Shown: positions 53,021 to 61,810 of the stretch, one piece after another
How the letters are laid out: every line of letters begins with the position of its first letter
Numbering within the stretch: position 1 is the first letter of the stretch
Origin: Heterotrichella gracilis
Taxonomy: Eukaryota; Sar; Xanthophyceae; Tribonematales; Xanthonemataceae
NCBI GenBank assembly: GCA_032358255.1
Contig: JAULBX010025031.1
Coordinates: forward strand, 1 to 64,000
Length of the DNA stretch: 64,000 nt
Reading direction: 5' to 3'
The notes under the pieces: generated by a model
The model's input: the letters and a program-made list of their open reading frames with translations, nothing else
What the model was told of the DNA's origin: nothing
Database searches by the model: none
Program-made: the position numbers and the translations under genes

Positions 53021-53638
53021 TTAGTCCGCCGCACACAGTTTATTCGCGCTTAAACACAAAAAATAGAATTGTCCGAATGTTTGAAAAAATCATTACGATG
53101 ATATCACCGATTACAATCACGGGTTTTCCATTAACAGGCGTCTTTAAATTTGCTGGGATAGACCATTTTGCGTCCGGGTCTTTATAATTAATGTTTGAAG
53201 GGGCGCCGCCTTTGTCTGCACGTGGGTCATAAAATATATTTTCGGTTTTGTAGAAACCGCTGTCTAGATTAGCAATTATTTTTTTTAGAAGTCTCAATAT
53301 ATCTTTTGCCCATTGTGCGTCCTCGTCATTAGCATATTTTGTGTAGTCGGCGGGTTGCGATCTCCAAAAAATTAATTTGGCAGTCCCTTTGTCGCAAAGA
53401 GGATTATTAATTATAAGGTCTAAGATTTCAGGTCCGTCGTCCCAATTATGCGTGTCTGCAATGTAGTGAAGTTCAGCAGGCTTTTTTATTGAACCTAGCA
53501 ATTCTTTGTCAAGAGTTTTTTCTCTAAAACTTAACTCATAGAACTTTTGTCGAAGATATATTGCGCGAATAAATGAAATATAATTTTTCATAGAAGCATG
53601 TCTGTCGATGTCCGTCTGTCCGGCGGCTTAGTTATAAC
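53013..53638. mobile_element. Gene framed by inverted repeats (candidate cassette or MITE-like element)
   Basis: The left end reads GTTATAACTTAGTCCGCCG and the right end, in reverse complement, GTTATAACTAAGCCGCCGG; they differ by few bases and one gap over about 24 nt. The outermost 8 nt, GTTATAAC, are themselves palindromic and present on both sides. The 626 bp between carry a single gene (DUF4274) on the reverse strand. No transposase is present. Insertion next to the broken DinB-like gene suggests mobility. Confidence 0.55.
53040..53591 (-). CDS. DUF4274 domain-containing protein
   Basis: 183 residues, no signal at the N-terminus; the last 25 residues (VIVIGDIIVMIFSNIRTILFFVFKRE) form one hydrophobic membrane segment. 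Residues about 38-78 match DUF4274: LHYIADTHNWDDGPEILDLI, then NPLCDKGTAKLIFWRSQ. Function unknown. The gene fills the inverted-repeat element at 53013-53638 and has no promoter visible in it except the repeats. It was probably acquired together with the repeats. Confidence 0.82.
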   Translation of the reverse strand: MKNYISFIRAIYLRQKFYELSFREKTLDKELLGSIKKPAELHYIADTHNWDDGPEILDLIINNPLCDKGTAKLIFWRSQPADYTKYANDEDAQWAKDILRLLKKIIANLDSGFYKTENIFYDPRADKGGAPSNINYKDPDAKWSIPANLKTPVNGKPVIVIGDIIVMIFSNIRTILFFVFKRE

Positions 53639-53648
53639 TTCCTTATAG

Positions 53649-53707
53649 GACTGATTTTTTCATCCTCAGCATGCTAATTTAGCAAGATAAGGATGATCTT
53701 TTCAGTC
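53649..53707. repeat. 59-nt interrupted palindrome
   Basis: Three pairs of complementary blocks nest in order: GACTGA/TCAGTC, CATCCT/AGGATG, and TGCTAA/TTAGCA, separated by unpaired 5-6 nt. It lies 11 nt from the end of the inverted-repeat element and 30 nt from the end of the cold-shock gene. It has no T run and may be the terminator of the cold-shock gene or part of the insertion. Confidence 0.5.
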
Positions 53708-53736
53708 TATTAATTTTATAATTTTAGTAATTTATA

Positions 53737-54186
53737 TTAAGCAACCACAGTCACCTTAATGGCATTTAAGCCTTTTTGGCCCATTTCGGTTTCAAAACTT
53801 ACTTTGTCTTTTTCTTTAACGGGTGTGGTTAATCCATTAACGTGAAAGAAAATACTTTCCTGTGATTTTTCGTCGCGGATAAATCCGTAACCTTTTTCTT
53901 CGTTAAAAAAACTGATGTTACCTCTGCGTATAAGATCTGCAGGATCTATGGCGGCTTCTATTTTAGCGCCTAATTGAATATCTTCGAGATTTAATTCTTT
54001 TTTCTTTTTTGGATCTGGTGGGGTATCGGTAAGATTACCAAATTCATCCACATAAGCGATCATGTCTTCAAAACTTTTTTTACCGCTGGCTTTGCGTTCA
54101 GCTTTTTTCTCTTCCTTTTCCTGCCTCTTTTTTAATTTTTTGCTTTCTTTTTCTTTTTTACTGTAAGTTTCTTGCGATTTAGCCAT
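53737..54186 (-). CDS. Cold-shock-domain protein with Lys-rich N-terminus
   Basis: 149 residues. The first 40 residues are very rich in Lys and Glu (KEKESKKLKKRQEKEEKKAE). The C-terminal 60 residues are a cold-shock domain with the RNP motifs RGNISFFNEEKGYGFIRDE and SIFFHVNGL. It binds single-stranded nucleic acid in the cytoplasm. The leader holds a -7 element and a short hairpin at the expected 5' end of the mRNA. Confidence 0.93.
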   Translation of the reverse strand: MAKSQETYSKKEKESKKLKKRQEKEEKKAERKASGKKSFEDMIAYVDEFGNLTDTPPDPKKKKELNLEDIQLGAKIEAAIDPADLIRRGNISFFNEEKGYGFIRDEKSQESIFFHVNGLTTPVKEKDKVSFETEMGQKGLNAIKVTVVA

Positions 54187-54202
54187 TTGTTGTTTTAGGG
54201 AT

Positions 54203-54227
54203 TAATCTTCCATTATGGAAGCGATTA
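54203..54227 (-). promoter_or_regulatory. Hairpin at the 5' end of the cold-shock gene mRNA
   Basis: CTTCCA-TTA-TGGAAG, extended by TAAT/ATTA with a 2-nt bulge, lies just after the -7 element and would be the first part of the transcript. Confidence 0.45.
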
Positions 54228-54231
54228 AATA

Positions 54232-54239
54232 CAAATATA
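54232..54239 (-). promoter_or_regulatory. Putative -7 element of the cold-shock gene
   Basis: TATATTTG on the reverse strand, 45 nt before the ATG. Confidence 0.5.
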
Positions 54240-54365
54240 AGCAAATATGCGCAGTTTTAGGCCATACGTTTGCCGCCAAAGTTAATAATCCGTAATAAAA
54301 TGCTTAATTAATTAGTTGTTTGCTAAAGTCGTAAAGCTGCATGGTGAACGCGCATAATAAACGGC

Positions 54366-55046
54366 TTATTGTTTTATTATTTTGCCGTCTTCCATTTCTA
54401 TTATGCGTTCGGTTTTTTCTGCAAATTCATTGTCGTGCGTTACTATCAAAAGGGTTTGATTAAACTCAAGTGTAAGTTGTTTAAAGATATTAAAAACAAT
54501 ATCGCTGTTTTTTTTGTCCAAGTTGCCGGTTGGTTCATCGCCCATAATAATTAACGGATCGTTTATAAGTGCACGCGCTATTGCTACCCGCTGCTTTTCT
54601 CCGCCAGATAATTGATTGGCACTTTTGTTGGCCAGCTTTTGTATATCCAGTTTCTTAAGATGTTCCATTGCACGATGCTCTATTTCTTCCTCGCTGTATT
54701 TGCCCAATTTTAATCCCGGTAACATCACATTTTGCAAAGCCGTAAACTCATTTAATAAATAATGAAACTGAAAAACGAAGCCAATTTTTTCGTTGCGTAC
54801 TTTTGCTAACTCACTTTCTTTTTTGTGTGCCATTGTTTGATTATCGATCAACAGATCACCTTCATAATCAGTGTCCATTGTAGATAGGATATACAATAAA
54901 GTAGATTTACCGCAACCCGATTTACCTGTAACTGCAACAAACTCACCTTTATTAATGGTGAAATTAATGTTCTTTAAAACATTAATAGTTACCGGATCGT
55001 GAAAATCCTTATTTATATTTCTGGCTTCTAAAACTAGTTCACTCAT
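54366..55046 (-). CDS. ABC transporter ATPase, MacB/LolD-like
   Basis: 226 residues. Walker A GKSGCGKST (41-49), the signature LSGGEKQRVAIARAL (near 146-160), Walker B IIMGDEPTGNLD and the switch THD are intact. Together with the FtsX-like permease and the HlyD-type adaptor next to it, it forms a tripartite export or lipoprotein-sorting system in the inner membrane. The last gene of the operon. Confidence 0.95.
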   Translation of the reverse strand: MSELVLEARNINKDFHDPVTINVLKNINFTINKGEFVAVTGKSGCGKSTLLYILSTMDTDYEGDLLIDNQTMAHKKESELAKVRNEKIGFVFQFHYLLNEFTALQNVMLPGLKLGKYSEEEIEHRAMEHLKKLDIQKLANKSANQLSGGEKQRVAIARALINDPLIIMGDEPTGNLDKKNSDIVFNIFKQLTLEFNQTLLIVTHDNEFAEKTERIIEMEDGKIIKQ

Positions 55047-56306
55047 TTATTTACCTCTAATAATTACAACCGGATCAATTTTACTTGCTTTTTTTGCGGG
55101 AAAATAGCCAGCAAAGTAGGTTGTGATCAACGAAAAAACGCCTCCTATTATGTAAAAAGTTATATCATAATTGATCGGATAGGTAGTAACAGTGGGCAAC
55201 GATGCGGTGTTAAAAGGAATTTGATCGATTCCCATTGACAGTAAAAGCCCAAAAACCAAGCCCATAGCTCCACCAACAACACCAATGCTAATTGCAATTA
55301 CTAAAAAAATTCGCTTTACATCTTTGCCCGAAAAACCGGTTGCTTTTAAAATGGCAATAGAATCCATTTTCTCAAAGATCATCATGTTTAAAATGTTGTA
55401 AATACCAAAACCGGCAACTACCAACAGCGTAATGCCAACCGCAAAAGAAATGATGGTGCGCACTTTACTTCCTGTTTCAAACTGCGAATTGGCAGTTTGT
55501 ATATCTTCTGCGTCCGTTTCATATATTTCGGCATATTCTTTAGCTAATTCAGGTGCTAAAGCAATATCTTTTAATTTGATCTGAATATCTGTTAAGTAAT
55601 TATTGCTTTTACCTAATAATTTTTGAGTGGTGGCAATTGATGCAAAGCTCTGTACTTTATCTAATTCGAGTATACCGGATTGAAAGTAACCTACAACTTT
55701 TAAAGAAAACCTATTTCCCTGGCTAGTGGTTATAACCACAACGTCGCCAATCTTTGCCAATAATTTTTCCGCCAATCCCTTACCTAGTATAATGCTGTTG
55801 CTTACATTTTTTAGATCAACAGAAACGCCTTCAACAACATAATCATTAAAGTAAAATAGTTTACTTTCTTTATCAACGTCAATGCCGTTTATTACACCTG
55901 TTATTTCTATATTACCATCATTAAAAAAAACGGGAGCATTTATTTTTGGAGCGATACCTAATACTCTATCATCTAAACTAATGGCCTGCATAATAGCCCC
56001 ACTGTTGTAGATCTCTTTTCTTGTACTGCCCGATTTAATAGATTCAATAAAATTATATGAATTTTTGTATTCGCTTAAATGATCAATGGGTTGTATTTTA
56101 CTAGGTTTAATTTCTTTAAATAAACGTACATGAGCCGTTCTGTTCAAAATCAACCCATCTAAAAGATCATTTAGCCCGGTCATAAAACCCAATAATGTAA
56201 TAAACATCATAATGCTAAATGTAACGCCAACGGCGGCTACCATGGTTTGTTTTAACCGTGCTAATAATAATGCTTTTGCTATTCTAAAAATTAGGGTGTA
56301 TTTCAT
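55047..56306 (-). CDS. ABC transporter permease, FtsX/MacB-like
   Basis: 419 residues with four transmembrane helices: one near residue 20-45 and three at about 285-310, 335-365 and 380-405. The large periplasmic domain lies between helix 1 and 2. The C-terminal part (YFAGYFPAKKASKIDPVVIIRG) is the FtsX signature. It overlaps the adaptor gene by 4 nt and the ATPase gene starts 0 nt after its stop. The substrate is unknown (peptide, lipoprotein or drug). Confidence 0.93.
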   Translation of the reverse strand: MKYTLIFRIAKALLLARLKQTMVAAVGVTFSIMMFITLLGFMTGLNDLLDGLILNRTAHVRLFKEIKPSKIQPIDHLSEYKNSYNFIESIKSGSTRKEIYNSGAIMQAISLDDRVLGIAPKINAPVFFNDGNIEITGVINGIDVDKESKLFYFNDYVVEGVSVDLKNVSNSIILGKGLAEKLLAKIGDVVVITTSQGNRFSLKVVGYFQSGILELDKVQSFASIATTQKLLGKSNNYLTDIQIKLKDIALAPELAKEYAEIYETDAEDIQTANSQFETGSKVRTIISFAVGITLLVVAGFGIYNILNMMIFEKMDSIAILKATGFSGKDVKRIFLVIAISIGVVGGAMGLVFGLLLSMGIDQIPFNTASLPTVTTYPINYDITFYIIGGVFSLITTYFAGYFPAKKASKIDPVVIIRGK

Positions 56307-57388
56307 TTTAATGGCTTCAGAATGATATCATCGGTTTTTATTCCGCTTAAAATTTCCACTTTTTTATAATCCATTAAGCCAACGGTTACTTTCACTTTTT
56401 CTTTTTTTTCATTTAACACAAATTCATTGTCAATTAAATAATTACGAGGGATCGTTAATACCTTGTCTTTACTCTGTATTACAATATTTGCTTCTGCTGT
56501 AAGATTTGGATAAATAACAGGAGGTTTAATAGTAAACTCTGCTGTAATTAAAAATGAACGTGTTTTTTCATTCATAATGGTGTTTATTTTTGTAACCTCT
56601 GCTTCAAATACTTTTCCTTTATAGCTATCCAGACTTATAATAATTTTTTGGCCGATCTTTATTTTTGTAATATCATATTCATCTACATGCAATTCAATAA
56701 TAAAGTCGTTAGCATCACCTATAACAGCCACTGGGCTTTGGGGCGAGAGCATTTCTCCTTTTTCTTTTAAAATGCTGTACACTCGGCCATCTGTTTCGCT
56801 TTTTATAATAAAATCACTTTCTACCGAACGACTTATGTCAAAATTATTTTTAGCTTGTTGTGCCGAAAAATCCAATTGCTTTTTAGCATCCTTATATCTA
56901 AGGTTGGCAGTTTCGTAATTGGTTAAAGAATTTTTATAGGATAATTCTCGAAGCTCCAGATCATTTTGTGTGCCAATTTGTTGTGCCCATAATTTTTTTT
57001 GTCGGGCATATAAAGATGAATCGTTTTTTAGTTTCGTTTTTGCAAATTCGATATTTGCCTTTAATTCATTTAATTTATCGCCGTTAGAATTAAAATTTGC
57101 AAGATCTGCGGCTAATTTGGCATTGGCGGCATTGAGCTTCGATGATATATTCTGTAATCTAAGTAAAGGGTCGTTCTTTTTTACAAGATCTCCTTCTTTT
57201 ACTATAATTTCTTCAATTAACCCATTAACCGTTGAGAAAACCTGATATTGGTTTTTACTTTTAACAATCCCGGATGCATAAACAGATTCGGTTATTTTTT
57301 CGACCGTTGGCTTGGTTTTTTCTTGTTTATCCTTGCAAGCAAATAGTATCATTAAAAAGATAAGTAAAAGGGCGTTTATTCTTTTCAT
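56303..57388 (-). CDS. HlyD/MacA-type periplasmic adaptor, lipoprotein
   Basis: 361 residues. The lipobox LILFAC puts the lipid Cys near residue 18. The biotinyl-lipoyl-like hairpin (ASGIVKSKNQYQVFSTVNG, VKEGDLVKKNDPLLRL) is followed by a long coiled coil, and the second half of the lipoyl-like domain (IKSETDGRVYSILKEKGEML), then beta-barrel domains. It bridges inner and outer membrane parts of the exporter; no TolC-like gene is adjacent. Confidence 0.92.
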   Translation of the reverse strand: MKRINALLLIFLMILFACKDKQEKTKPTVEKITESVYASGIVKSKNQYQVFSTVNGLIEEIIVKEGDLVKKNDPLLRLQNISSKLNAANAKLAADLANFNSNGDKLNELKANIEFAKTKLKNDSSLYARQKKLWAQQIGTQNDLELRELSYKNSLTNYETANLRYKDAKKQLDFSAQQAKNNFDISRSVESDFIIKSETDGRVYSILKEKGEMLSPQSPVAVIGDANDFIIELHVDEYDITKIKIGQKIIISLDSYKGKVFEAEVTKINTIMNEKTRSFLITAEFTIKPPVIYPNLTAEANIVIQSKDKVLTIPRNYLIDNEFVLNEKKEKVKVTVGLMDYKKVEILSGIKTDDIILKPLK

Positions 57389-57518
57389 TGAAATTGAGTT
57401 TATTTATGTGTTATAAAGCTACCTGCTTTATTTATGGCTAAACATGATGATTATCAGCTTAATTATGATTAATATCAGTTTTAAGAAAATTTACAAAACG
57501 ATGTGGTTTAGCACTAGT

Positions 57519-57554
57519 AAAAAAAAACACCTTATCGGTTTAAGATAAGGTGTT
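57519..57554 (-). terminator. Intrinsic terminator of the flotillin-like gene
   Basis: AACACCTTATC and GATAAGGTGTT form an 11-bp stem; on the reverse strand a run of nine T follows. Confidence 0.88.
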
Positions 57555-57581
57555 AGTTTGAAATGCAAAAAAACGGGAGAT

Positions 57582-59519
57582 TTATTTCTTTCCTTCGTTT
57601 TTAGCTCCGGTATTTTTATCATCGGCATCTTTGGTCTTATTTCTCTCCATTATGCCATCTAATAGTTGCAAGCCTAAAAGCCCATTAATAGGGCCATTCT
57701 GACCATCACCGTTACCAGTTATCAATACTTCAGGAATTATTTTAATACGTTCTTTACCAATTTGCTCGGTTACTTTTAATTTGGTAAAGTTATCGCCACC
57801 CATTGCCTCAACCGATAGTTTATACGATTCGGCATTTGATTTACCAATAGCTAAAATTTTCTCCGCTTCTGCTTTACCGGTCACACTTATCTGTTCTGCA
57901 TTAGCGTTTGCTAAAGCTTTAATTTTTTCAGCTTCGGCATTGGCAGTTACTTTTGTTTTTTCAGCATCTGCATTAGCAATAATTTTTAATCTATCGGCCT
58001 CTGCAACCGACGAAATTTTTACTCCGCTTGCTTCACCGGTTGCTTTCTTAACTGCAGCATCGGCAATACGTTCAGCAATTAACACACCCTGGTCGGCTTT
58101 TACAATTTCTTTCTGCATATCGGCAACAGCTGTTTCTTTTTCAAGTGTTTGGCGGGTTATCTCTGCACGTTTTTGAGTTTCAAAAGTTGTATTTTGCTCT
58201 TCTGCAATTTTACGATCGGTTAATGTTTTCATTAAACTTTCAGGCGGCACAATGTCTCCGATCAATGTGTCAACCCCGTTTACGTTATATTGGTCTAACA
58301 CTTCGCTAATGCGTTTTTTAGCGGCATCCTGTCTTTCTTTACGTGTGCTTAAGAAAGCAATTACGTCGCTATCCTGAGCCGAGTTACGGAAATAGTTACC
58401 AATGGTTGGCTCTAATACCTGGCCAACTAAATTCATCATACTACCAAAACGCGCAATTACTTTTGGTGCTTCGGTTGTAGGAATATGAATGATCTGGCTT
58501 ACATCTAAATTAAACGGGAAGCCATCTTTTGAGCGAACAGTGATCGTAGATAAATTTTTATCTAATTGATGCGATTCGCTACGTGCATTAGCCCAGTTTA
58601 AAACTAAATTAGTGGTTGGTACTAATTCAACACGCATAATAAATGTGTTAATAGGATATTTACCAGGACCTAATGGCTCGGCCCAAACGCCCTTCTCGCC
58701 TTTGCTTACAATGTTACCATGTTTAAATTCAGCGCCGCTAAGGTCTTTTCCATCTTTACCTACATATGAAATAACTACACCTACATAACCAATAGGAATC
58801 TCCATCATTTTTATTTGTTCAACACCAACAAACCATGGATTGATATAATAAGAACCTGCTAAAATGGTTTGAGGCTGCAAACCTTTGTTACCACCACCTT
58901 TCAGGAAGGTATCGGCATCCTGGAAATTATTATGTCCCGGTACATCTTTACCGGCTATGCTTCCTTCTTCAATAGGCATACCATCTAAAGTGGTAATAAT
59001 ACCTACCATGTTCTCGCTAATGGTGAACATATCTACTGTAAAGATCTCGAACAAAAAGGTATTTATACGATAAGTACCCGCAGTAATGTAAGCACTCTGT
59101 CTTCCTTTACTTCCGCCTTTGGTTAAAAAAGCAACAGCATCCTGAAAACCATCACATTCTACCTTACGGGCAAGAATGTGACCTGTTTCTAATTCTTTAC
59201 CATCACGCGCAACGATCAATCCAATTTTACCTTGTGGAATAACTGTAAGTGATTGTTTGGTGATCTCAAATTGCCAGATCCATTTCCAGAAATAGATACC
59301 CGGGGCCAATGTTTGCGCCTGAAAACCCGCTTCGCCTTCAACAGCAATAATGCGACCTGGAGGCAATTCCGACTTACCAAACAACACAAATTTTTTGGTA
59401 ACTAAACCAATTTTATCTTCAGGGATGATAATAATACCAAACAACCTGAAAATTAATTTGTAAAACACCAATAATAAAACGGGGATCAGGATCCACCAGT
59501 ACTTCATAACATATTCCAT
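57582..59519 (-). CDS. SPFH-domain (flotillin-like) protein with vault-like repeats
   Basis: 645 residues (Met1, or Met5 at 59507). A membrane helix (YWWILIPVLLLVFYKLIF) is followed by three related units, each with a strand like IPEDKIGLVTKKFV, IPQGKIGLIVARDGKEL or ISENMVGIITTLDG and ending with a Gly-Tyr pattern (LAPGIYFW, ITAGTYRIN, LAGSYYIN, also LGPGKYPIN). Residues about 310-430 are the SPFH domain, and about 430-590 a long Ala/Glu/Lys coiled coil. The repeat-SPFH-coil order recalls major vault protein, but with a membrane anchor. Residues 590-645 form a disordered tail. It likely builds membrane scaffolds. Confidence 0.88.
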   Translation of the reverse strand: MEYVMKYWWILIPVLLLVFYKLIFRLFGIIIIPEDKIGLVTKKFVLFGKSELPPGRIIAVEGEAGFQAQTLAPGIYFWKWIWQFEITKQSLTVIPQGKIGLIVARDGKELETGHILARKVECDGFQDAVAFLTKGGSKGRQSAYITAGTYRINTFLFEIFTVDMFTISENMVGIITTLDGMPIEEGSIAGKDVPGHNNFQDADTFLKGGGNKGLQPQTILAGSYYINPWFVGVEQIKMMEIPIGYVGVVISYVGKDGKDLSGAEFKHGNIVSKGEKGVWAEPLGPGKYPINTFIMRVELVPTTNLVLNWANARSESHQLDKNLSTITVRSKDGFPFNLDVSQIIHIPTTEAPKVIARFGSMMNLVGQVLEPTIGNYFRNSAQDSDVIAFLSTRKERQDAAKKRISEVLDQYNVNGVDTLIGDIVPPESLMKTLTDRKIAEEQNTTFETQKRAEITRQTLEKETAVADMQKEIVKADQGVLIAERIADAAVKKATGEASGVKISSVAEADRLKIIANADAEKTKVTANAEAEKIKALANANAEQISVTGKAEAEKILAIGKSNAESYKLSVEAMGGDNFTKLKVTEQIGKERIKIIPEVLITGNGDGQNGPINGLLGLQLLDGIMERNKTKDADDKNTGAKNEGKK

Positions 59520-59659
59520 AAATTCTTTTTTATTTTAAGTAAATGTAACATGTAGGCTGGTATTAGTTTTTCTATTTTATAAACATTTGTTAGTGCTTTT
59601 TAACATTAGCGCGTAAACAAACAACTTAAATCTTAGTAAATTAGTGTAACCAAAGCATT

Positions 59660-59667
59660 TATATTTG
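59660..59667 (+). promoter_or_regulatory. Putative -7 element of the OmpA/PD40 gene
   Basis: TATATTTG fits TAnnTTTG, 118 nt before the ATG and 28 nt before the hairpin at 59696. The transcript leader would contain the hairpin. The rest of 59520-59785 holds no gene. Confidence 0.5.
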
Positions 59668-59695
59668 ATTATATTCTTTTGGAGCAAAAATTATC

Positions 59696-59755
59696 ATGAA
59701 ATAGCCATGTGAAAAAATGCATAAACACAAATGAAGATACATGGCGTATTCCATA
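59696..59755 (+). promoter_or_regulatory. Conserved 60-nt leader hairpin upstream of the OmpA/PD40 gene (copy B)
   Basis: Same layout as copy A at 16623-16682: 59696-59703 pairs with 59747-59754 (A-C mismatch at 59699/59751), an unpaired G at 59746, and 59704-59711 pairs with 59738-59745 (last pair G-T), closing a 26-nt loop with AAACACAA and AAGAT. Relative to copy A, the second pair of the upper stem is C-G in place of T-A and the seventh T-A in place of C-G, both compensatory. It ends 30 nt before the start codon. Confidence 0.75.
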
Positions 59756-59785
59756 AGACAAATGAAAAATAATAAATAACTACTT

Positions 59786-61810
59786 ATGAAAAAACTTTTA
59801 TTTATTCTTCCATTCATCAGCCTTTCATTTTCTGTTCTAGCGCAGGACGATGAAAAAGGTCCAAAAACATTTTGCCGGGATGATATTGATAAAAAGGCAA
59901 TGAAGCTTTATGAAAAAGCACGTGATAAAAAGAAATACAAAAAGCCGGAACGTATTAGTTTTTTAATGGAGAGTTTGCAAATAGAACCTGATTTTGCAGA
60001 AGCTAATTTATTTATGGGTCAGGAAATGATTGTGCGCGCTAAATTAGAAAACCTTTCGTTTTCGCCAATGACACCTTATTTCAAAAAATCCATTGCTTCA
60101 TGCCCTCAAATACATAGTGAACCTTATTACTATATTGGTTTTGCCTATTACGAAGAGGCTAAGAACGATTCTGCAAAAAAGTATCTTGAAAAATTTGTTG
60201 CTTTTAAAGATGACGATGATACCAAGTTTGCGAAGGATTATACCGGGGAAATGTATAATGCCAAAGAAATGCTAAAATCAATGAAGAAAGAAAGTGCATT
60301 AAAAAAAGGCGTGCCTTTTGATCCTAAAGTTGTGCGAGGCGTGTCAACTGAGCGTGACGAGTACTTAGCATATGTTTCGCCGGATGATAAGAATTGTTAT
60401 TATGTTCGCAAAATGCCTGCTAATAACAAAGATAAAGTTTATACCAGCGATAAAGAGGTAGAGGTTTTTATGTATTCGGTTCGCGATAAAAATGGCGAGT
60501 TTGATAAAGGCGAGGAAATGCCATATCCTTTTAACGAAAAAGATGACAACCAAGGAGGTTGCAGTATCTCAATTGACAATAAACATTTATATTTTGCAAT
60601 GCAACGTGATGAAGGTGGCAATCAGCCAAACGTTGATATTTATATTAGCGATAATCAAAATGATGAATGGAAACCTATTCGTAAATTAAGTAACGTGGTA
60701 AATCATCCCGTTTATTGGGATAGTCAACCTACTATCGCTGCAGATGGCGTTACTTTATATTTTGCAAGCGATAGACCGGGAGGCTTTGGTGGTGTTGATC
60801 TTTATGTTACTGTCAGAGATCCAAAAACAAATATATGGAGCGCCCCAAAAAATCTTGGACCAAAAATTAATACTAAGGGAAACGAAAAAACGCCTTTCAT
60901 CCATAGTGATAGTGAAACACTTTATTTTAGCAGCGACGGGCATTTTGGTTTTGGTGGAATGGATATTTTTTATGTGCGTAAAGATGAAAAAGGCGAGTGG
61001 CAGGAGCCAGAAAATATTGGTTCGCCAATTAATGGCAGCACTGATGATGTTGGTTTTTTTGTAAGTACAGATACAAAAATGGGGTACTTTTTTAGTTTCG
61101 ACGAAGGTAAAGTGCGTGGTAAAGGTGTTGGCCGTTTTGATCTTTATAAATTTGATCTGTACAAGGAGGCCCGTCCACAGCAAATTGCTTTTATTAAAGG
61201 CGATGTTAAAGATAATGTTGGTAATGAAGTTACAGGAGCAGTTGTTGAGCTTAAAAATATAAGAACTGAAGAAAGAACCTATGCTGTTGTTGATAGTAGT
61301 AACGGACAATGGATGGCCGCCGTAAATTTAAAACAGAAAGATGATATTTTAGTTACTGTAAAAAAAGAAGACCAGGCTTTTTTATCTAAAGTAGTTAGTG
61401 TAAAAGATCTTACGTTTGAGGCTCCGGCAAAAGAAATAAAAATGGTTGTTCAGGAAGCTTTACCCGGAAAAACATTTGTGATAAACAATATTTTTTATGC
61501 TACCAATAGCGCGGAACTCACAAAGGAAAGTAAAGTAGTTTTAAAATCATTTGCAGGCTATTTAAAAGAAAATCCTACCATAAAAATAGAGATCCATGGT
61601 CATACCGATAACGTTGGTAATCCAAAAGCAAATGAAGCTCTTAGTACCAATCGTGCTTTTTCTGTAAAAAGTGCTTTGGAGGAATTAGGTATCAATGGCG
61701 ATCGAATTAATGCAAAAGGTTTTGGATCTATCAAGCCGGTTGCTGAAAACACAACTGAAGATGGTCGGGCAAAAAATCGTAGAACAGAATTTATGATCGT
61801 GGAGAAATAA
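59786..61810 (+). CDS. OmpA-family protein with TPR and PD40 repeats
   Basis: 674 residues with a Sec signal (ending VLAQ). Residues about 30-165 are TPR-like helices. A PD40/WD40-like propeller covers about 190-440 (units such as DVDIYISDNQNDEWKPIRKL and GGVDLYVTVRDPKTNIWSAP). A carboxypeptidase-regulatory-like domain (about 450-540) follows, and the OmpA domain (565-674) shows NIFYATNSAELTKES and GHTDNVGNPKANEALSTNRA, which bind peptidoglycan. It anchors the outer membrane or a T9SS-type complex to the wall. It carries a conserved hairpin leader (59696). Confidence 0.95.
   Translation: MKKLLFILPFISLSFSVLAQDDEKGPKTFCRDDIDKKAMKLYEKARDKKKYKKPERISFLMESLQIEPDFAEANLFMGQEMIVRAKLENLSFSPMTPYFKKSIASCPQIHSEPYYYIGFAYYEEAKNDSAKKYLEKFVAFKDDDDTKFAKDYTGEMYNAKEMLKSMKKESALKKGVPFDPKVVRGVSTERDEYLAYVSPDDKNCYYVRKMPANNKDKVYTSDKEVEVFMYSVRDKNGEFDKGEEMPYPFNEKDDNQGGCSISIDNKHLYFAMQRDEGGNQPNVDIYISDNQNDEWKPIRKLSNVVNHPVYWDSQPTIAADGVTLYFASDRPGGFGGVDLYVTVRDPKTNIWSAPKNLGPKINTKGNEKTPFIHSDSETLYFSSDGHFGFGGMDIFYVRKDEKGEWQEPENIGSPINGSTDDVGFFVSTDTKMGYFFSFDEGKVRGKGVGRFDLYKFDLYKEARPQQIAFIKGDVKDNVGNEVTGAVVELKNIRTEERTYAVVDSSNGQWMAAVNLKQKDDILVTVKKEDQAFLSKVVSVKDLTFEAPAKEIKMVVQEALPGKTFVINNIFYATNSAELTKESKVVLKSFAGYLKENPTIKIEIHGHTDNVGNPKANEALSTNRAFSVKSALEELGINGDRINAKGFGSIKPVAENTTEDGRAKNRRTEFMIVEK

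Noticed and set aside
53013-53040. Integron attC site at GTTATAAC
   Set aside because: The consensus GTTRRRY is not met and no folded attC stem can be drawn at one side; only inverted ends are seen.
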